Source: Pseudomonas fluorescens
Lineage (GTDB): Bacteria; Pseudomonadota; Gammaproteobacteria; Pseudomonadales; Pseudomonadaceae
Length of the DNA stretch: 64,000 nucleotides
NCBI RefSeq assembly: GCF_001623525.1
Contig: NZ_CP015225.1
Coordinates: forward strand, 3,038,001-3,102,000
Direction of reading: 5' to 3'
Numbering within the stretch: the first letter of the stretch is position 1; every line of letters starts with the position of its first letter. A model generated the notes under the pieces. The model ran no database searches. It was given only the letters and a program-made list of their open reading frames with translations, and was not told the origin of the DNA. Both the position numbers and the translations under genes were made by a program. Below, piece after piece: positions 61,811 through 64,000 of this stretch.

Positions 61811-61936
61811 GTGGCGAGGGGATTTATCCCCGCTGGGCTGCGAAGCAGCCCCAAAATGACTACCTGAGTTTGCGATCTACCTGATAAACCGAGGGGGCTG
61901 CTGCGCAGCCCAACGGGGATAAATCCCCTCGCCACA
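61811..61936. repeat. REPIN (type GTGGCGAGGGGA)
   Basis: Inverted arms GTGGCGAGGGGATTTATCCC and GGGATAAATCCCCTCGCCAC enclose inner inverted GGGCTGCGAAGCAGCCC-type parts. It lies between convergent genes and may block read-through on both sides. Confidence 0.88.
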
Positions 61937-61949
61937 AAGGGTGTAAGAC

Positions 61950-62765
61950 TCACGCAGGTTCGGCGACCTTTTCGGCCTTGAGCAACGCTTCGCGCGCCTG
62001 GGCCTCCGCCAACCGATACAACTCGATCGACCCGTCCCAATGCTCGATCAGCGCCGTGCAGGATTCGACCCAATCGCCACAATTGAGGTATTCCACCTCA
62101 CCCACCCTGCGCATCTCCGCGTGGTGGATATGCCCACAGACCACGCCATGCAGTTCGCGCTTCACACACTCGTGGGCGATGGCTTCTTCGAAATCGCTGA
62201 TGAAGCTGACGGCGGTCTTGACCTTATGCTTGAGGTACGCCGACAACGACCAGTAGCCGTAGCCGTAACGGGCTCGCCAATGGTTTAGCCAGCGGTTCAA
62301 CGTGAGGGTGAACTCGTAGGCCGAATCCCCGAGGAACGCCAGCCAACGGTGGTACCGGGTGATGACATCGAACTGGTCACCATGGATCACCAACAGATGC
62401 CGGCCATCGGCCGTGACGTGCACCGCTTCGTCCACCAACTGGATATTGCCCAGGATCAGCTTCGAATAGCGCCGCAGGAATTCGTCATGGTTGCCGGTAA
62501 CGTAGATCACTTCGGTGCCGCGCTTGCTCATGGTCAGCAAGCGACGAATGACGTTGGTGTGGGCCTGGGGCCAATACATGCCACCGCGCAGTTTCCAACC
62601 ATCGATGATGTCACCCACCAAGTAGATTTTGTCGGCGTGGTAGCCCTTGAGAAACTGCGACAAGTGCTCGGCCTGGCAATCCCGGGTACCCAGGTGCACA
62701 TCGGAAATCCACAGGGTGCGTACACGCTGTTTGCGGCTGGGTCTGGCGAGCTCGGCGCTGGTCAT
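61950..62765 (-). CDS. LpxH-like metallophosphoesterase (UDP-2,3-diacylglucosamine diphosphatase family)
   Basis: Calcineurin-type phosphoesterase of 271 residues. All metal-binding motifs are present: SDVHLG, VGDIIDGW, TGNHDEFLRR, HGDQFD and GHIHHAE. It belongs to the LpxH-like group but is larger than canonical LpxH and has a WLNHWRARYGYGYWSLSAYLKHKVK insert, so it may be the paralogue seen in many Pseudomonas rather than the essential lipid A enzyme. The start MTSAELARPSRK at 62765 follows an AGAGGG site. Confidence 0.9.
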   Translation of the reverse strand: MTSAELARPSRKQRVRTLWISDVHLGTRDCQAEHLSQFLKGYHADKIYLVGDIIDGWKLRGGMYWPQAHTNVIRRLLTMSKRGTEVIYVTGNHDEFLRRYSKLILGNIQLVDEAVHVTADGRHLLVIHGDQFDVITRYHRWLAFLGDSAYEFTLTLNRWLNHWRARYGYGYWSLSAYLKHKVKTAVSFISDFEEAIAHECVKRELHGVVCGHIHHAEMRRVGEVEYLNCGDWVESCTALIEHWDGSIELYRLAEAQAREALLKAEKVAEPA

Positions 62766-62900
62766 TGGGCAACCCTCTGATCGTTTTCGCCACTGTGCAC
62801 GCCAGCGGTTAATGGCCCATGACAAACACAAGTCCATTACATGACAGCGCGGGCCGGTGTGCCCCCGGTGTATGCTGGCGGCCTGACACGGGAGACCGCG

Positions 62901-63650
62901 ATGAGACCGATCCTCACGCTACGCCACTACAGCCACGATCTGATTGTCCACAGCCACGACCACGCGCAACTGGTGTTCGGGTTGTCCGGCGCGCTGGATT
63001 TCGAGGTCGAAGGGCGTGGCAGCCAGGTGGTGCAACAGAGTTTCGTGGTAGTACCCGCCGGTGCCCATCACGCCTGCGGCAGCCCCCACGGCAGCCGTTG
63101 CCTGGTGCTGGATGTGCCCAGTGACGATTGGGTCGGGCAATGCCTGGGGGATCACGCCGACGCCAGCCGCCGTTTGCTCGACGACACCGCGCGCCTGCCC
63201 CTGGATGCGGGGCAAAGCCAGTTGGTCAGTTGGTTGGCGGGCAGCCCGGTGGACGATCCGGTGATCGCCCAGCAAGGCGCGGTGCTGCTGCTGGCGAGTC
63301 TCAATAACGCTCGCCAGGCAACCCACGGCGGCCGGCGCCTGCCCTACGCCGCGCTCAATGCCCACATCGACCAGAACGCCGCCTATGCGCTGCAAGTGGC
63401 GGACCTGGCGCGAATCGCCGGCCTCTCCAACGCCCGCCTGCACGCACGCTTCGTCGCCGAGTGCGGGCAAACCCCGATGGATTACATCCGCAGCCGTCGC
63501 TTGCACAAGGCCGTAGCGTTGTTGCGTGATTCGCAGTTGCCCATCGGTGAGATCGCCCACCGCGTCGGCTACAGCTCCCAAAGTGCCTTCTCCGCGGCGG
63601 TGCTGCGCGAATTCGGCGTCTCGCCGGGCAAGCTGCGGCGTCAGCGCTAG
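62901..63650 (+). CDS. AraC family transcriptional regulator with cupin domain
   Basis: A 249-residue regulator with an N-terminal cupin (HDHAQLVFGLSGALDFEVEG ... VVVPAGAHHACGSPHG) and a C-terminal AraC DNA-binding domain (QVADLARIAGLSNARLHARFVAECGQTPMDYI and PIGEIAHRVGYSSQSAFSAAVLREFGVSPGKLR). The start MRPILTLRHYSHD is preferred to an upstream in-frame ATG. The adjacent EamA transporter gene, 117 bases downstream on the same strand, is a possible target. Confidence 0.92.
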   Translation: MRPILTLRHYSHDLIVHSHDHAQLVFGLSGALDFEVEGRGSQVVQQSFVVVPAGAHHACGSPHGSRCLVLDVPSDDWVGQCLGDHADASRRLLDDTARLPLDAGQSQLVSWLAGSPVDDPVIAQQGAVLLLASLNNARQATHGGRRLPYAALNAHIDQNAAYALQVADLARIAGLSNARLHARFVAECGQTPMDYIRSRRLHKAVALLRDSQLPIGEIAHRVGYSSQSAFSAAVLREFGVSPGKLRRQR

Positions 63651-63767
63651 CTTCGCGCTAAAAATCGCTAGGATCGCGACAGACGCCAGCACCTCCCTAA
63701 CGCTTAAATACCCCCATGGGATTGATGTTTGTCCGTCGGTTTTGGCTTATCTGTTGAAAGGATTGAA

Positions 63768-64000
63768 ATGACACCTCGTACTGCCCTAGGCGCCCTGCAC
63801 ATCGGCGCACTCATGTTTGGCCTGACCGGTGTCTTCGGCAAACTCGCCGCGGCTTCGCCGGCGGTCATCGTGTTCGGGCGCGCCGTCTTCGCCGTGCTGG
63901 CCCTGGCGATGTTCGCCCGGTTCGCCAGCAACAGCCGCTGGCAGAAGCTGCGGGCCCGGGATGGCCGGCGATTGTTGCTTGGGGGGCTGTTGCTGGCCGG
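63768..64000 (+). CDS. EamA/DMT family transporter (5' part only)
   Basis: The frame from the ATG at 63768, with AAAGGA 6 bases upstream, gives MTPRTALGALHIGALMFGLTGVFGKLAAASPAVIVFGR, a first membrane helix and loop typical of drug/metabolite (EamA) transporters. It is cut by the window edge after about 77 residues. The substrate cannot be inferred. Confidence 0.85.
   Translation, partial: MTPRTALGALHIGALMFGLTGVFGKLAAASPAVIVFGRAVFAVLALAMFARFASNSRWQKLRARDGRRLLLGGLLLA

Noticed and set aside
1..64000. CRISPR arrays, tRNA or rRNA genes, prophage or integrase
   Set aside because: No regularly spaced direct repeats, no tRNA- or rRNA-like sequence and no phage genes were noticed on reading both strands.

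Overview
The window comes from the chromosome of a Pseudomonas, most likely of the P. fluorescens group. The evidence is the high GC content, the Pseudomonas-type flagellar regulators FleQ and FleS/FleR, the HptB-HsbR-HsbA module, a phhR-phhABC locus and many Pseudomonas-style REP/REPIN repeats. This placement is inferred from gene content and gene order; no database search was run.

Positions 1-54324 are almost entirely minus-strand and form one large motility and flagellin-glycosylation region. From the right end leftwards (the direction of transcription) it contains: flgFGHIJKL (rod, P and L rings, FlgJ muramidase, hook-filament junction); a very large multi-domain glycosyltransferase broken by a one-base frameshift; a compact nucleotide-sugar operon (rfbF, rfbG, an RmlC-like epimerase, a sugar C-methyltransferase, an NAD-dependent reductase/epimerase, a second C-methyltransferase-like protein and a CmcI-like protein); a second three-module glycosyltransferase; the complete pseudaminic acid pathway (pseB, pseC, pseF, a pseG-pseH fusion, pseI); a FabH-like ketoacyl synthase; a Maf-like flagellin modification protein; fliC, flaG, fliD, fliS, fliT; the regulators fleQ, fleS, fleR; fliEFGHIJ; hsbA-hsbR-hptB; fliK; and fliLMNOPQ followed by fliR, which runs off the left edge.

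The regulatory sequence fits the known Pseudomonas flagellar hierarchy. Motifs of the -24/-12 (sigma-54) type precede fliL, fliK, fliE, fleS and flgF, and a well-spaced sigma-28 (FliA) promoter precedes fliC. Hairpin terminators separate fliC, fliD, fleQ and the fabH-like gene from the genes downstream. FleQ and FleR are the sigma-54 activators, and HsbA links the HptB branch to the anti-sigma factor FlgM (knowledge from P. aeruginosa).

From 52762 the content changes. phhR (minus) faces phhABC (plus), which convert phenylalanine to tyrosine and transaminate aromatic amino acids. Then come a nitroreductase, the potassium transporter trkH, an AraC-type regulator, a 160-bp palindromic MITE-like element, a DUF962 protein, an HD-domain protein, an LpxH-like phosphoesterase, a second AraC-type regulator and the start of an EamA transporter cut by the right edge. 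REPINs of two sequence families lie in the gaps between genes.

The most unusual content is the glycosylation island. It pairs a pseudaminic acid pathway with what looks like a CDP-linked, C-methylated 6-deoxyhexose pathway, two giant multi-module glycosyltransferases and a ketoacyl synthase, all inside the flagellar cluster. This suggests flagellin carries an elaborate and possibly acylated glycan.
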